Origin: Gammaproteobacteria bacterium
GTDB lineage: Bacteria > Pseudomonadota > Gammaproteobacteria > Steroidobacterales > GCA-2729495
Direction of reading: 5' to 3'
NCBI GenBank assembly: GCA_024276095.1
Contig: JAJRXW010000056.1
Location: 1 to 34,439, forward strand
Length of the DNA stretch: 34,439 nt
Shown: in pieces, positions 1 through 9,901 of the stretch
How the letters are laid out: every line of letters starts with the position of its first letter
How positions within the stretch are numbered: position 1 is the stretch's first letter
Translations under genes and position numbers: made by a program
Notes under the pieces: model-generated
The model's input: only the letters and a program-made list of their open reading frames with translations
Told to the model about the DNA's origin: nothing
Database searches by the model: none

Positions 1-563
1 GCAACGGAACCGATTTCGATATTCTCGGTGCCAAACAGAAAATCACGCTGGGCATCGCGTACCCGGCCGCAGCGTGGGGCGTCCGATTGCAGGAAGGTTT
101 TGAAAGGCCCGACAGCCGGGTCGTCACGGTCGATGACTCGCAAAAAGCGACCCGGCATATTGTTGGTGCTTGGTACGCTGTCGAACAGAACCAGTACCGG
201 CTGGTCGGCGCTGAATGCCGTACGCAGCTGCTCTTCAACGATGTGCAGTACCTGTTTCCTGGAGCCGGCCTTGAGCAGCAGAATCGACATTTTATGGATA
301 TTGCCTGCCAGCGTGTCGTTGCTGCGTGCGACATCGACGAACTCGCGCAGTTTGCGCTCCAGCTTCAGGTTTTGCTGCCTGAGCACCGAGACCTGGCGTT
401 CTACCAGCGAGATGGCAGGCCCGCCGGTTCGATGCGGCAGCTGCAGGTCGGAAAGAAGCGCCAGGTGGTCTTCAAAGAAATTCGGGTGAGCCAGAAGATA
501 TTCGGTGATGGATTCTTCTGAAATATCGTCCAGTCCGTGTTGTTGCTGCTTGAGTGTGCTCAT
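1..563 (-). CDS. DUF484 family protein (3' end truncated by window edge)
   Basis: Reverse-strand translation MSTLKQQQHGLDDISEESITEYLLAHPNFFEDHLALLSDLQLPHRTGGPAISLVERQVSVLRQQNLKLERKLREFVDVARSND...; ATG overlaps the dapF stop; dapF-DUF484 adjacency is typical of gammaproteobacteria. Confidence 0.85.
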   Translation of the reverse strand, partial: MSTLKQQQHGLDDISEESITEYLLAHPNFFEDHLALLSDLQLPHRTGGPAISLVERQVSVLRQQNLKLERKLREFVDVARSNDTLAGNIHKMSILLLKAGSRKQVLHIVEEQLRTAFSADQPVLVLFDSVPSTNNMPGRFLRVIDRDDPAVGPFKTFLQSDAPRCGRVRDAQRDFLFGTENIEIGSV

Positions 564-1384
564 ACTTCGATTGTTCCCTCAAACACGGCTACCGCTTCCC
601 CGGTCAGCCATACCGGTGTGCCGGTGCCTTCCCAGCGGACGTTCAGCCTGCCTCCCGGGAGTTCTACTGTCACCTGACTGGCCAGCAGTCCTGCTTCGAT
701 GCCCGTGACAACAGCCGCACACGCCCCTGTTCCACAGCCCTGTGTTTCCCCCGTACCCCTTTCGTATACACGGAGCCGGATCAGCTCAGGACCGACCCTT
801 TGCATGAACCCGATGTTAGCACGGTTTGGAAACAGGTCGTGGCTTTCCAGCAGCGGTCCCAGTGTGGCGACCGGAGCCGTCGCAATATCCTCGACCTGCA
901 TCACCGCATGCGGATTGCCGATGGCAACCACCCGGATATCGACTTCGGTTCCCTGTGCATCCAGGCGATAGACCGGCTGCTGGCCAGCTGCCAGGAAGGG
1001 CACCCGGTCGGGCCTGAATTCGGGGATGCCGATGGCGACCGAAACCAGGCCGTTTGCCGCGATCTGTGCCTGAACGTTGCCGCCGGAGTGTTGCAGGGTC
1101 AGGGACCGGGTGTGATCGTCGCTCAGATAACGCGCAATACACCGGGCGCCGTTGCCGCATTGTTCGGCCGGACTGCCGTCGGCATTGAATACGCGATAGA
1201 AAATATCGGCCCCGGGGTCGGTGGCCGGCTCGAGCCAGAGCAGTTGATCGAAACCGATACCGGTCTTGCGATTCGCCATGCTGCGAATTGTTGCCGGATC
1301 GGGAGGCGGTAATTCATTCGCCGTAACAACGATAAAATCGTTTCCCAGACCGTGCATTTTTGTAAAAGAGATTTTTATGGGCAT
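560..1384 (-). CDS. dapF: diaminopimelate epimerase
   Basis: MPIKISFTKMHGLGNDFIVV..., EQCGNGARCIARY, ERGTGETQGCGTGACAA active-site Cys motifs. Confidence 0.97.
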   Translation of the reverse strand: MPIKISFTKMHGLGNDFIVVTANELPPPDPATIRSMANRKTGIGFDQLLWLEPATDPGADIFYRVFNADGSPAEQCGNGARCIARYLSDDHTRSLTLQHSGGNVQAQIAANGLVSVAIGIPEFRPDRVPFLAAGQQPVYRLDAQGTEVDIRVVAIGNPHAVMQVEDIATAPVATLGPLLESHDLFPNRANIGFMQRVGPELIRLRVYERGTGETQGCGTGACAAVVTGIEAGLLASQVTVELPGGRLNVRWEGTGTPVWLTGEAVAVFEGTIEV

Positions 1385-1445
1385 TGTATTTTGTTAAATT
1401 GACAGCTAAGTTTAGTGACCTTCTGCCAGGTTAGGGAATCGAATC

Positions 1446-2084
1446 ATGCGTCACATTATAGTGCTCAATTCAAAAGGTGGTTGTGGAAAAAGTACCTTGG
1501 CCACCAACCTTGCCGCTTACTATGCGACACAGGACAAGAAGGTTGCGCTGGTGGACTATGATCCGCAAGCCTCTTCGCTGGATTGGGTGGCGCGGCGTCC
1601 GGAGAACAGGCCGGTAGTAACCGGGGTCAACGGGGCTGCCGACGGCATGAAACATCTGCCGCGCAGTGCCGAGATCGCGATCGTCGATGCTCCGGCCCGG
1701 GCGCAGGGCAAGGAACTGACCGACCTGGTCAAGCACTCGGACACGATTATCGTGCCGATATTACCTTCCAGTATCGATATTCAGGCGGCCGGCAAGTTTC
1801 TCGCGGAACTGAAACATGTCGGTAAAGTTGAGCGCAAGCAGGCAAAGATCGCCGTTGTGGCCAACCGTGTACGCGTGAATACGCTGATTTTTGACGAACT
1901 GGACGAGTACCTCGAAAAACAACGGGTTCCCTATGTCGCGGCGTTCCGGGAAGCCCAGAACTACATTCGTGCCTACACCCGAGGGCTGGGAATTTTCGAG
2001 CTGCCGGAATACCTGGCCTGGCCGGACTGGGAAGAGTGGGAGCCGCTGTTGAAGTGGCTGAAGAGCAAGCGCAGCCAGCCATAA
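1446..2084 (+). CDS. ParA-family ATPase (orphan, no adjacent parB)
   Basis: Deviant Walker A KGGCGKST, VDYDPQASS, VDAPAR; 212 aa. Confidence 0.9.
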   Translation: MRHIIVLNSKGGCGKSTLATNLAAYYATQDKKVALVDYDPQASSLDWVARRPENRPVVTGVNGAADGMKHLPRSAEIAIVDAPARAQGKELTDLVKHSDTIIVPILPSSIDIQAAGKFLAELKHVGKVERKQAKIAVVANRVRVNTLIFDELDEYLEKQRVPYVAAFREAQNYIRAYTRGLGIFELPEYLAWPDWEEWEPLLKWLKSKRSQP

Positions 2085-2090
2085 CACGGT

Positions 2091-2274
2091 GACAGGATAA
2101 TAGCGCAGGGCCCGGTGGGCAGGGAACGGGCAGCGGCGGTAGCCCCTTCCGGGACTGTAGCCGGCTGGCTGGTATTCGCAATATTCCGCCATTCCCGGAT
2201 AGCCCGCGTGTCCCGGAAGGGGCTACCGCCGCTGCCCGTTCCCTGCCCACCGGGCCCTGCGCTATTATCCTGTC
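2091..2274. repeat. Perfect 64-bp inverted repeat (arms 2091-2154 and 2211-2274, 56-nt spacer)
   Basis: gacaggataatagcgcagggcccggtgggcagggaacgggcagcggcggtagccccttccggga is the exact reverse complement of the right arm. Confidence 0.98.
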
Positions 2275-2291
2275 GGTACGGGGCCGATTTG

Positions 2292-3503
2292 TCAGCCGGA
2301 TGCGGGTGAATCGGCTTTTAGCCGGGGAACACTGAGCGTCGCGCCACGCCCCAGCGACAGGCCCTGCTGGAATGCCAGCGTGGCCGCTTCCGATTCCCCG
2401 GTCTGGAGCATGAGTTGCCCGAGTTCGTGGTACGCAGCCGCCGACGGGCGGATGGCCAGGCTCGACTCGAGATAGCTGCGGGCTTTTCCCCATAGCTGGT
2501 TTCGCAGGCACACGCGGCCTGCCGTGAGCAGCAGTACCGGGTCTTCGGGCCGGTCTTTCAGCCACGCCTCGGTGTGGCGCAAATGAGCGGCCGGGTCAGC
2601 GGTCTCCAGTTCTCCGTAGAGCAGGATCAGCCCTTCATCCCATTGGTTTTTCAGTGCTTTGCGAATCTCCGTTTCCACCAGGCCGGTTTCGCCGCATTTC
2701 ACCAGTGCGCGTGCTCGTGCCTTGACCAGTGCCGGGTTCTTGCGCAGGGTGCGGGGTACGCGCTGATAAAGCGATTCGATGGCGGCCCGGTCCAGCCCCT
2801 CTTTGCCCAGCAGGCCGGCAAAGGTCTTGATGGTCCATGACTCCAGCATCCCGGCCGGTAGAGAGCGCTGTTTTCGCAGGGCCGGAAGTATTTTCTCCAG
2901 GGCCTGCCAGTCCTCCCGGCGCTCATGGAGACCGGCCAACAGCCGCAGTGCCTGCCCATGGCCCGGGTTGTCTTCGAGAATGCGGTTCAGGCTGGCGAGC
3001 GCCTGCTCTATTTCATCGCCCTGAAGCTGCAGCTCGGCCTGGGTCAGCAGGACGGCGTTTTTGGCGGCAGGCTCCTGCTCGTAGGCCATTTTCAGCCAGC
3101 TGTCGCGTCGTTCCGGATCGTCCTGCATCTGTGCGGCCCGGGCCGCGGCGAGATAGCTCAGCAACGCGGTATCGCTGCGTCGCGCTCCTTTGGTGAGGAG
3201 TCGCTCGCCCTGCGATATCCGCCCTTCCGCAAGAGCGATATAGCCTTTGGTCGCCTGTTGCCCGGCCCGGCGATCGCGTATCCGGGCGGCGGCTTCGCCC
3301 AGTTTTCGCGGTGCCCGCCAGATACGCACGACGAGCCGGACCAGCAGGTAGAGAACCGCCAGCAGAAACACCAGGATGGGCACCGACATTTCAATGGCAT
3401 AGCCTCTGAAATTGATCAGCACGTAGCCATTGTCTTCCAGCAGGAAATGGGTTGCGACCGACCCGAAAGCCAGGAACACAACGATGAGCAGGCCCAGTCT
3501 CAT
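2292..3503 (-). CDS. hemY: heme biosynthesis protein HemY
   Basis: N-terminal TM pair followed by TPR-like repeats (GYIALAEGRISQGERLLTKGA..); downstream of hemX. Confidence 0.9.
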   Translation of the reverse strand: MRLGLLIVVFLAFGSVATHFLLEDNGYVLINFRGYAIEMSVPILVFLLAVLYLLVRLVVRIWRAPRKLGEAAARIRDRRAGQQATKGYIALAEGRISQGERLLTKGARRSDTALLSYLAAARAAQMQDDPERRDSWLKMAYEQEPAAKNAVLLTQAELQLQGDEIEQALASLNRILEDNPGHGQALRLLAGLHERREDWQALEKILPALRKQRSLPAGMLESWTIKTFAGLLGKEGLDRAAIESLYQRVPRTLRKNPALVKARARALVKCGETGLVETEIRKALKNQWDEGLILLYGELETADPAAHLRHTEAWLKDRPEDPVLLLTAGRVCLRNQLWGKARSYLESSLAIRPSAAAYHELGQLMLQTGESEAATLAFQQGLSLGRGATLSVPRLKADSPASG

Positions 3504-3527
3504 GGTACAGGTCTCATGGCGCAGGTC

Positions 3528-4775
3528 TCACGGTACGACTGCCTCACCGCCCAGTTGCCGCAACAGTGTCAGCGAGCCGGAAATATCCGGAACATCCCGT
3601 ACAAGTTCTGCGGACATGAGTTCATCGATCGTCCCCAGTGCAGCGGACACGCTTGGCGCACTGCTGTTGAAATAGCGAACCAGGCCTGAGCGTACAGAGC
3701 TCAGAGAGTGTCGAAAGGCGCCTGTTTCATTTCGCAACAGTGCCAGCTGGGCCATTTTCAGCTCCAGGCTCAGGCCTTGCACCAGCAAAGCATTTTCTTC
3801 GGCCGACATCAGCGGCGTGACCGCCTCCTCACTGGGTTTGACGCTGACAATGCTGGAAAAAGCCTGGCGTATCATGCGCCACGCCCGGTCCAGACCGGAG
3901 TCTTCATCGTCGGAAGTGCCGGTATCCTTGCCGAACCGATCGGGCGCGCTGTCTTTCAGCGGCAGCGTGCTCAGCATTCCGTCCAGGCTTTGCAAAGTCA
4001 GCACGATTCCCTCGATATCGGGGTTTGGCATGCCTCTGAGCAGGGTCATTTCGTCGCTCAATACGGCGCGTACCGGGCCCAGCGCCGGGTCGCCCAGGTC
4101 ACGCAGTTTCTCGTCGGCCAGTTGCAGTGCCTTCAGGGCCACGTCCGTATTGCCGACCAGCGATGCCTGGCTGTTGGCGATGCGCAGGTAGTATGCGGTC
4201 TCTGCCAGCATCCACCCGCGCCGGGCGTTTGCATCGATGTTCGGCAGATTGTCGATGGCGCGCTCCAGGCGGCTGATTCTCAGCGGTAATTCCTCGATCT
4301 GCCGTTCCTGCAGGCTGATGCGCTCGGCAAGCCGGACGGCGATCGCGTCCACCTGGCCGGTCTCGGCGCCAAGGGCCTCGACCTGCACCTGCAGGCGGCC
4401 CAGCCCGGCTGACTGTTGCTCGATCTGCGTGCGCAGCGTGTCGATGAGCTGTTCCAGGTCGTTGCTGTTTTGCTGTTGCCACCAGTAGAAGCCGCCGCCG
4501 GCACTCGCTGCGACCAGCAGTGCGGTCAGCAGGACAGCCTTCCACAGCCCGGATTTCTGCCGTTCACTGGCCGGGGTTTCCGGGCCTGCATTCTGGCGGT
4601 CGGGTGTGTTCTCCCCGGAATCCGGCTCCGGGCCGGAGTCGCTTTTGTCACCGCTGTCTGCGCCGGTGCGGGTTGTGGCATCCGGTTCGGCATCCGGCCT
4701 GTTGTCCGGCGTGGTGTCCGGGCCGGAGTTTCCTTCAGCGGCTGTTTCGGCTGTCTGTGTGTCGTCCTGTTTCAT
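3528..4775 (-). CDS. hemX: HemX family protein (uroporphyrinogen-III C-methyltransferase-like)
   Basis: Acidic/Pro-rich N-term, single TM (LWKAVLLTALLVAASAGGGFYWW), coiled coil, RRGWMLAETAYYLRIANSQASL. Confidence 0.9.
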   Translation of the reverse strand: MKQDDTQTAETAAEGNSGPDTTPDNRPDAEPDATTRTGADSGDKSDSGPEPDSGENTPDRQNAGPETPASERQKSGLWKAVLLTALLVAASAGGGFYWWQQQNSNDLEQLIDTLRTQIEQQSAGLGRLQVQVEALGAETGQVDAIAVRLAERISLQERQIEELPLRISRLERAIDNLPNIDANARRGWMLAETAYYLRIANSQASLVGNTDVALKALQLADEKLRDLGDPALGPVRAVLSDEMTLLRGMPNPDIEGIVLTLQSLDGMLSTLPLKDSAPDRFGKDTGTSDDEDSGLDRAWRMIRQAFSSIVSVKPSEEAVTPLMSAEENALLVQGLSLELKMAQLALLRNETGAFRHSLSSVRSGLVRYFNSSAPSVSAALGTIDELMSAELVRDVPDISGSLTLLRQLGGEAVVP

Positions 4776-4870
4776 GACGTCGTTCTGCGGATAAACAATT
4801 GTCCATTTTGCCAGTGATCAGTCGGCTGGTGTAGAAAAATTTGCCGGGTCGAACAGCGCACCCGGCCCGC

Positions 4871-5620
4871 TTACCTGCGTCCTTTAAGCCATTGCCTGAC
4901 TGCGGCGATATGACGGCGGCTGACCGGCAACGGTTCCGCGACGTGGTGTAACCAGATGCGGTGGCCGCCATCGTGACTTTTTTCCAGCCGGTCCAGGTAA
5001 GCTGTGGCCGCCAGTGCCTTGCGGTGGATACGAATGAACCGCTCTCCGAATTCGGCAGCAAGATTTTTCAACGATTCGTCGAGCAGTTCCTCACCCTTGC
5101 GATGGTACATCCGGACGTACTTCTGTTCGGCCTGAAAAGAAAGCACCTGGTCGACCGGAACCAGCTTCAACCCGTCCCCCTGGCGCACGCAGATACTGTT
5201 TCGGGGTGCTGCGTCAGTTTCCCTGGCGAGCTCCCGCAAGCTTGCCCTGCCCAGCCTGGATGCATGTCGCAAGGCTTCGATCAGGCGCTCCCGGCGTACC
5301 GGTTTGAGTAAATAACCGACGGCATGTGCCTCGAAGGCTTCGATGGCATAGTGGTCATAGGCGGTCGTGAAGATGACGGCGGGCCCCGATTCCAGCGTTG
5401 CCAGGTGCCGCGCAGCTTCCATGCCGTCCATCTCCGGCATGCGGATGTCCAGCAGCAGGATGTCCGGTTGCAGCCGTTCGCATAATTCCAGCGCTTCCAG
5501 GCCATGACCCGCTTCTCCGACCACCTGCCATTCGCTCTGGTCTTCGAGCAGCCGGCACAGGCGTTCTCTGGCATGCGGTTCGTCGTCTGTCACCAGGACT
5601 TTGAAAACAGTGGCCGTCAT
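4871..5620 (-). CDS. algR: LytTR-family response regulator (AlgR-like)
   Basis: Receiver domain (TDDEPHARERLCRLL, DILLLDIRMPEMDGMEAA) plus LytTR DNA-binding domain; followed by hemX/hemY as in the algZR-hem locus. Confidence 0.85.
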   Translation of the reverse strand: MTATVFKVLVTDDEPHARERLCRLLEDQSEWQVVGEAGHGLEALELCERLQPDILLLDIRMPEMDGMEAARHLATLESGPAVIFTTAYDHYAIEAFEAHAVGYLLKPVRRERLIEALRHASRLGRASLRELARETDAAPRNSICVRQGDGLKLVPVDQVLSFQAEQKYVRMYHRKGEELLDESLKNLAAEFGERFIRIHRKALAATAYLDRLEKSHDGGHRIWLHHVAEPLPVSRRHIAAVRQWLKGRR

Positions 5621-5623
5621 CGA

Positions 5624-6694
5624 CTATTCCTGGTAGGGGAAACAGATGGTGACCTGGTAGTGCTCACCGGTATTGACCACATCGAGCGTCGCGCGGCCGT
5701 CAAAAGCCAGCTTCAGCCGCTCCCGTATGTTGCCCAGCGCAATCTGGTTGCCGCCGCGCCGTGCTGTGGTACCGGATCGCGGTACCGGGTTGGATACCGA
5801 AACGTAGATCATGTCGCCGTCCTGGTGGCCGTCAATAGTGACAATACCCCGGCCTGGCAGGGGTTCCACACCGTGATAAATGGCGTTTTCCACCAGTGGC
5901 TGGATGGTCAGGGCCGGAATACGCGCGCGCATGGGCAGGCTGTCGACGTCCCATTCAACGACCAGGCGTTCCCCGAGTCGTTGCTGTTCCATGCGCTGGT
6001 AGATTCGCGTGGTTTCAAGCTCCTGCTTGATCTGGGTTTTTTCATCGGAGACGTTGAGCGAGGCCCTGAACAGGTCGGCCAGGTCTTCAACGGCTTCTTC
6101 CGCGGCGGCCGGGTTGGTGCGTGTAAGTGCGGCGATGGTATTCATGCTGTTGAAAAGAAAATGTGGCCGGATGCGGGCCTGCAGTGCGTGGATACGTGCT
6201 TCGGCTTCCCGTTGTACATTGGTTTGCCATTGATCGGCGATATAGAAATAGCGCAGAACCAGGAACAGCACCAGCATGCCGACCGCAATATTCCGCGACA
6301 GAAAAAACAGGTGATTGGCGGGGAACCAGCCGGACACATCGCCGGTGATGTGCGGACCCCAGAAATAGCCAAGCCAGAAGATCGCTTCGGAAACCAGCAC
6401 GATGTTCAGTGTTACGGCCAGCACGGTCAGCAGTGTTGCGACACGCGTTGAAAAGCGGGACAGCCAGGGCCGCAGCGAACACAGCAGTGCGGCGGCCGTC
6501 AGGCCCATCCAGAGGAAGAACAGGGAGGTCCTGGCCAGGGCCTGGAAAAAGAACGGCCAGCCCGACTGGCCGGCCAGCGTAAAAACGATCGCGACCAGTT
6601 CCGAAATCAGTACCACGCCCAGTACTGCCAGCGGCGCGCACAGGTCGGGCAGGTAGAAGGAATTCGGGGTCGCCTGGTTGTCTCGCTCTGACAA
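5624..6694 (-). CDS. algZ: LytS/YehU-type sensor histidine kinase (AlgZ-like); start assigned to TTG at 6694, ORF is open to 6766
   Basis: IHALQARIRPHFLFNSMNTIAALTRTNP His-kinase motif; ALGNIRERLKLAFDGRA; adjacent to algR-like gene. The ATG at 6766 would overlap the upstream DUF4124 gene. Confidence 0.82.
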   Translation of the reverse strand: MSERDNQATPNSFYLPDLCAPLAVLGVVLISELVAIVFTLAGQSGWPFFFQALARTSLFFLWMGLTAAALLCSLRPWLSRFSTRVATLLTVLAVTLNIVLVSEAIFWLGYFWGPHITGDVSGWFPANHLFFLSRNIAVGMLVLFLVLRYFYIADQWQTNVQREAEARIHALQARIRPHFLFNSMNTIAALTRTNPAAAEEAVEDLADLFRASLNVSDEKTQIKQELETTRIYQRMEQQRLGERLVVEWDVDSLPMRARIPALTIQPLVENAIYHGVEPLPGRGIVTIDGHQDGDMIYVSVSNPVPRSGTTARRGGNQIALGNIRERLKLAFDGRATLDVVNTGEHYQVTICFPYQE

Positions 6695-6698
6695 GGGC

Positions 6699-7253
6699 TT
6701 ACTCGCCGCACCACTCCTTGACAGACCGGCGTGCCGCGATTCGCGCCGCATCGATTTCAGCGTCACTCAGGTATTCGCGCTCTCCGTTTTCACCGGGCTT
6801 GTACAGAATGTGCGCGTCGTCGTATTTTTTCAGCGTGCCGCGCGCCTGCTGGCAGTTGGCCCGGCGCTGCTCCGCGATCTGGGCCTGGTTTTCCTGCTCT
6901 GCTGCAGCATCTTCTGCCTGCTGGGCTTCTCGCAGCGCAGCCACCTCGTTTGCCTCGGCCCGCTTCGCCAGCCTCGCCTGCACGGCGCTTTTGTCGGTTC
7001 GTCTGGAGCTGATCGAAAGCAGCTCGGCATTTCCCGATACCGGCGGCCGATCCGTGTAGTGAATGGTGCCGTCTTTGTCCACCCATTTGTAGACGCTCCC
7101 CTCCTGCGCCGTGGCAGGCTGGTACATCACAAACGCTGCCAATACGGCCAGCGCGAACAGACTGCGGGCCGGAACAGCGAAGCGGCAATTCGAGAGTTTC
7201 ATGATGGGCTTCCTCTGACAGAAACGGGTGGCGGGCACAGCCCGCCACCCCAC
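6699..7253 (-). CDS. DUF4124 domain-containing protein
   Basis: VYKWVDKDGTIHYTDRPP motif after a signal peptide. Confidence 0.9.
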   Translation of the reverse strand: MGWRAVPATRFCQRKPIMKLSNCRFAVPARSLFALAVLAAFVMYQPATAQEGSVYKWVDKDGTIHYTDRPPVSGNAELLSISSRRTDKSAVQARLAKRAEANEVAALREAQQAEDAAAEQENQAQIAEQRRANCQQARGTLKKYDDAHILYKPGENGEREYLSDAEIDAARIAARRSVKEWCGE

Positions 7254-7363
7254 TATAACGAAGAATTATGCCACCATACGCCCGCAAATGGCGTTGACCG
7301 GGTTCACGTTAAGCGAGTGCCTGTAATCATTTGTTTTATAAGGTATTTATGTCGAATTTCCGG

Positions 7364-8617
7364 TCACTCGGGGGCTTCGGCGAATTCCGGATAAGCTTCC
7401 AGCCCGCATTCTCCCAGGTCCACGCCCTCGTACTCCTCTTCCTCGGATACCCGGATACCCACGATAGCATCGATCAGTTTCCAGATGGCAAAGCTGGTGC
7501 CGAAGACCCACGCAAAAATGACCACGATGCCCGTGAGCTGGGCGCCCAGCTGGTTGAGAATTCCGGACTCGTGGTTGCTGATGGCTACCGCCAGCAGGCC
7601 CCAGATACCGACGACGCCGTGGACGGAAATCGCCCCGACCGGATCGTCGATCCGGAATTTTCTGTCCATGGTCACGATGGTCGGTACCACGATCAGGCCG
7701 CCCACGATGCCGATGAACGTCGCCAGCAGCGGCGTGGGGGTGAGTGGTTCGGCGGTGATCGCTACCAGCCCGGCCAGCGCACCGTTGAGGGCCATGGTCA
7801 AATCGGCTTTGCCGAACCACAGGCGTGCCAGCAGCAAAGCGGATACCAGTCCGCCGGCCGCGGCCATATTGGTGTTCACAAAAACCATCGCAACGCTGTT
7901 GGCTTCGCCGACATCGGAAATTTTCAGCTCCGACCCGCCGTTGAAGCCGAACCATCCCAGCCACAGAATCAGCATGCCCAGCGTGGCGAGCGGCAGATTG
8001 CAGCCCGGGATGGCCTGCACGGCACCATCGGACCGGTACTTGCCCTTGCGCGGTCCCAGCACGATCACACCGGCCAAAGCCGCCGCGGCCCCGCACATAT
8101 GCACCACGCCCGAGCCGGCAAAATCGAGAAAGCCCCACTGGTGAAGAAACCCCTCGCCCCATTTCCAGTAACCCTGCACCGGATAGATAAACCCGGTCAG
8201 TACCACCGCAAACCCCAGGAATGCCCACAGCTTCATGCGCTCGGCAACCGCACCGGAAACGATGGACATGGCCGTGGCGACAAACACGACCTGGAAGAAA
8301 AAGTCCGACAGCTTCGAGTAATACTCGTCGCCGGCAAGGACCGTTGCCACGGAATGGTCGGCGCCCGAGAGCATGCTGATGCCGGGAATGAAGCCGTTAC
8401 CGTCCCCGTACATGATGCCGTAGCCGCAGACCATGTACATGATGCAGGCAATGGCGTAGAGCCCAACGTTCTTGGTCAGTATTTCGGCGGTGTTTTTTGC
8501 CCGGACGAGTCCCGCTTCAAGCATGGTGAATCCCGCTGCCATCCACATCACCAGTGCCCCGCAGATCAGAAAATAAAAGGTGTCCAGGGCGTAACTGAGT
8601 TCGACTACTCGATCCAC
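7364..8617 (-). CDS. amtB: ammonium transporter
   Basis: Polytopic; DFAGSGVVHMCGAAAALAG, GWFGFNGGSEL, HGVVGIWGLLA; followed upstream by PII. Confidence 0.97.
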   Translation of the reverse strand: MDRVVELSYALDTFYFLICGALVMWMAAGFTMLEAGLVRAKNTAEILTKNVGLYAIACIMYMVCGYGIMYGDGNGFIPGISMLSGADHSVATVLAGDEYYSKLSDFFFQVVFVATAMSIVSGAVAERMKLWAFLGFAVVLTGFIYPVQGYWKWGEGFLHQWGFLDFAGSGVVHMCGAAAALAGVIVLGPRKGKYRSDGAVQAIPGCNLPLATLGMLILWLGWFGFNGGSELKISDVGEANSVAMVFVNTNMAAAGGLVSALLLARLWFGKADLTMALNGALAGLVAITAEPLTPTPLLATFIGIVGGLIVVPTIVTMDRKFRIDDPVGAISVHGVVGIWGLLAVAISNHESGILNQLGAQLTGIVVIFAWVFGTSFAIWKLIDAIVGIRVSEEEEYEGVDLGECGLEAYPEFAEAPE

Positions 8618-8680
8618 TTGGTTTGCTCCTTGTTCAGATTATTCGGCTATCAATGATTTCTTTTTTTCCGGACGCGTGTA

Positions 8681-9037
<357 letters not shown>

Positions 9038-9664
9038 TTACTTCGCGAAAGAGATGCTTTTGCCGACCGTCAGTATGATGCTGTTGTCGCTGTCACCTCC
9101 AAGCAGCCTGCTGGTGCCATAGATCCAGCTGACGCCCACATCGACCGAGGCGATTTCCGTGCCGTAGCCTACTTCAACGTAATCGCCGTCGAAGTCCTGG
9201 CTGAACCGGCCCCAGATGGCGTAGAAATCCGAGTACTCGGCAGTCAGTGAAGTGAACGTGTAATCCTCGGATGGTGCATCGAATGCGTCCCAGACGCCCA
9301 GCGCCACGTCCAGCGTGATGAAGGCATAGCCGAGGCTCAGGTTCAGTTCCTTGTAGGTGTCATCGAAGTTATCGGTATAGAAATAACCGGTACCCCCGAC
9401 ACCGTAGCTGAAGTTCTCGAATTCGCCGCCGTAGCCCAGGTAAAGATCGACCTCTGCCCCCTGGCCGACGTCGGCCGCCCAGGTGCCCGCATAGAACCCC
9501 TGGTGTTCCATGTCGAGACCCAGCGAAACGGAGGAATCTTTCTGAGGGATACCCCGGTAAATGTATTCACTGGCCCAGCCGATATTGGCCGAGTAGTCGA
9601 CAGCGTGGGCAACCGTGGCAAAAAAGCTGCTCAATCCCAGCAGCATGGTCAGACCTTTCTTCAT
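9038..9664 (-). CDS. TorF family putative porin
   Basis: Signal peptide, beta-rich SANIGWASEYIYRGIPQKDSSVSLGLDMEHQGFYAGTWAA. Confidence 0.85.
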   Translation of the reverse strand: MKKGLTMLLGLSSFFATVAHAVDYSANIGWASEYIYRGIPQKDSSVSLGLDMEHQGFYAGTWAADVGQGAEVDLYLGYGGEFENFSYGVGGTGYFYTDNFDDTYKELNLSLGYAFITLDVALGVWDAFDAPSEDYTFTSLTAEYSDFYAIWGRFSQDFDGDYVEVGYGTEIASVDVGVSWIYGTSRLLGGDSDNSIILTVGKSISFAK

Positions 9665-9757
9665 GTTTCCCCCTGTTTATCGGTATTGCAGAACCTTGGA
9701 CCGGACGTCACCATTGATGACGGTTCAGGTTTAATTGAACGGTCACCTGGCGTATAA

Positions 9758-9773
9758 AGCAGATTCCGTGCCA
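9758..9773 (-). promoter_or_regulatory. Predicted sigma54 (-24/-12) promoter for torF-glnK-amtB
   Basis: Minus strand TGGCACGGAATCTGCT matches TGGCACG-N4-TTGCW except one base in the -12 element; about 95 nt upstream of the torF ATG. Confidence 0.72.
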
Positions 9774-9836
9774 GTTAATGTAAGTCGTCCGATTTCAGCG
9801 GCTTACGGATCCGGTGCGCAAATGGCGTGGTTGAAA

Positions 9837-9853
9837 TGCACCAGCGTGGGGCG
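9837..9853. promoter_or_regulatory. Predicted NtrC binding site
   Basis: TGCACCAGCGTGGGGCG against consensus TGCACCA-N3-TGGTGCA (7/7 and 5/7 half-site matches), ~64 nt upstream of the sigma54 element. Confidence 0.55.
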
Positions 9854-9901
9854 CTTCGCTATCGATTGCCATCCCATGGTGCAAACACAACAGAGGTAAA
9901 T

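Noticed and set aside
7331-8656. 441-aa plus-strand ORF opposite amtB
   Set aside because: Shadow ORF of amtB; Gln/His/Arg-rich composition typical of antisense frames
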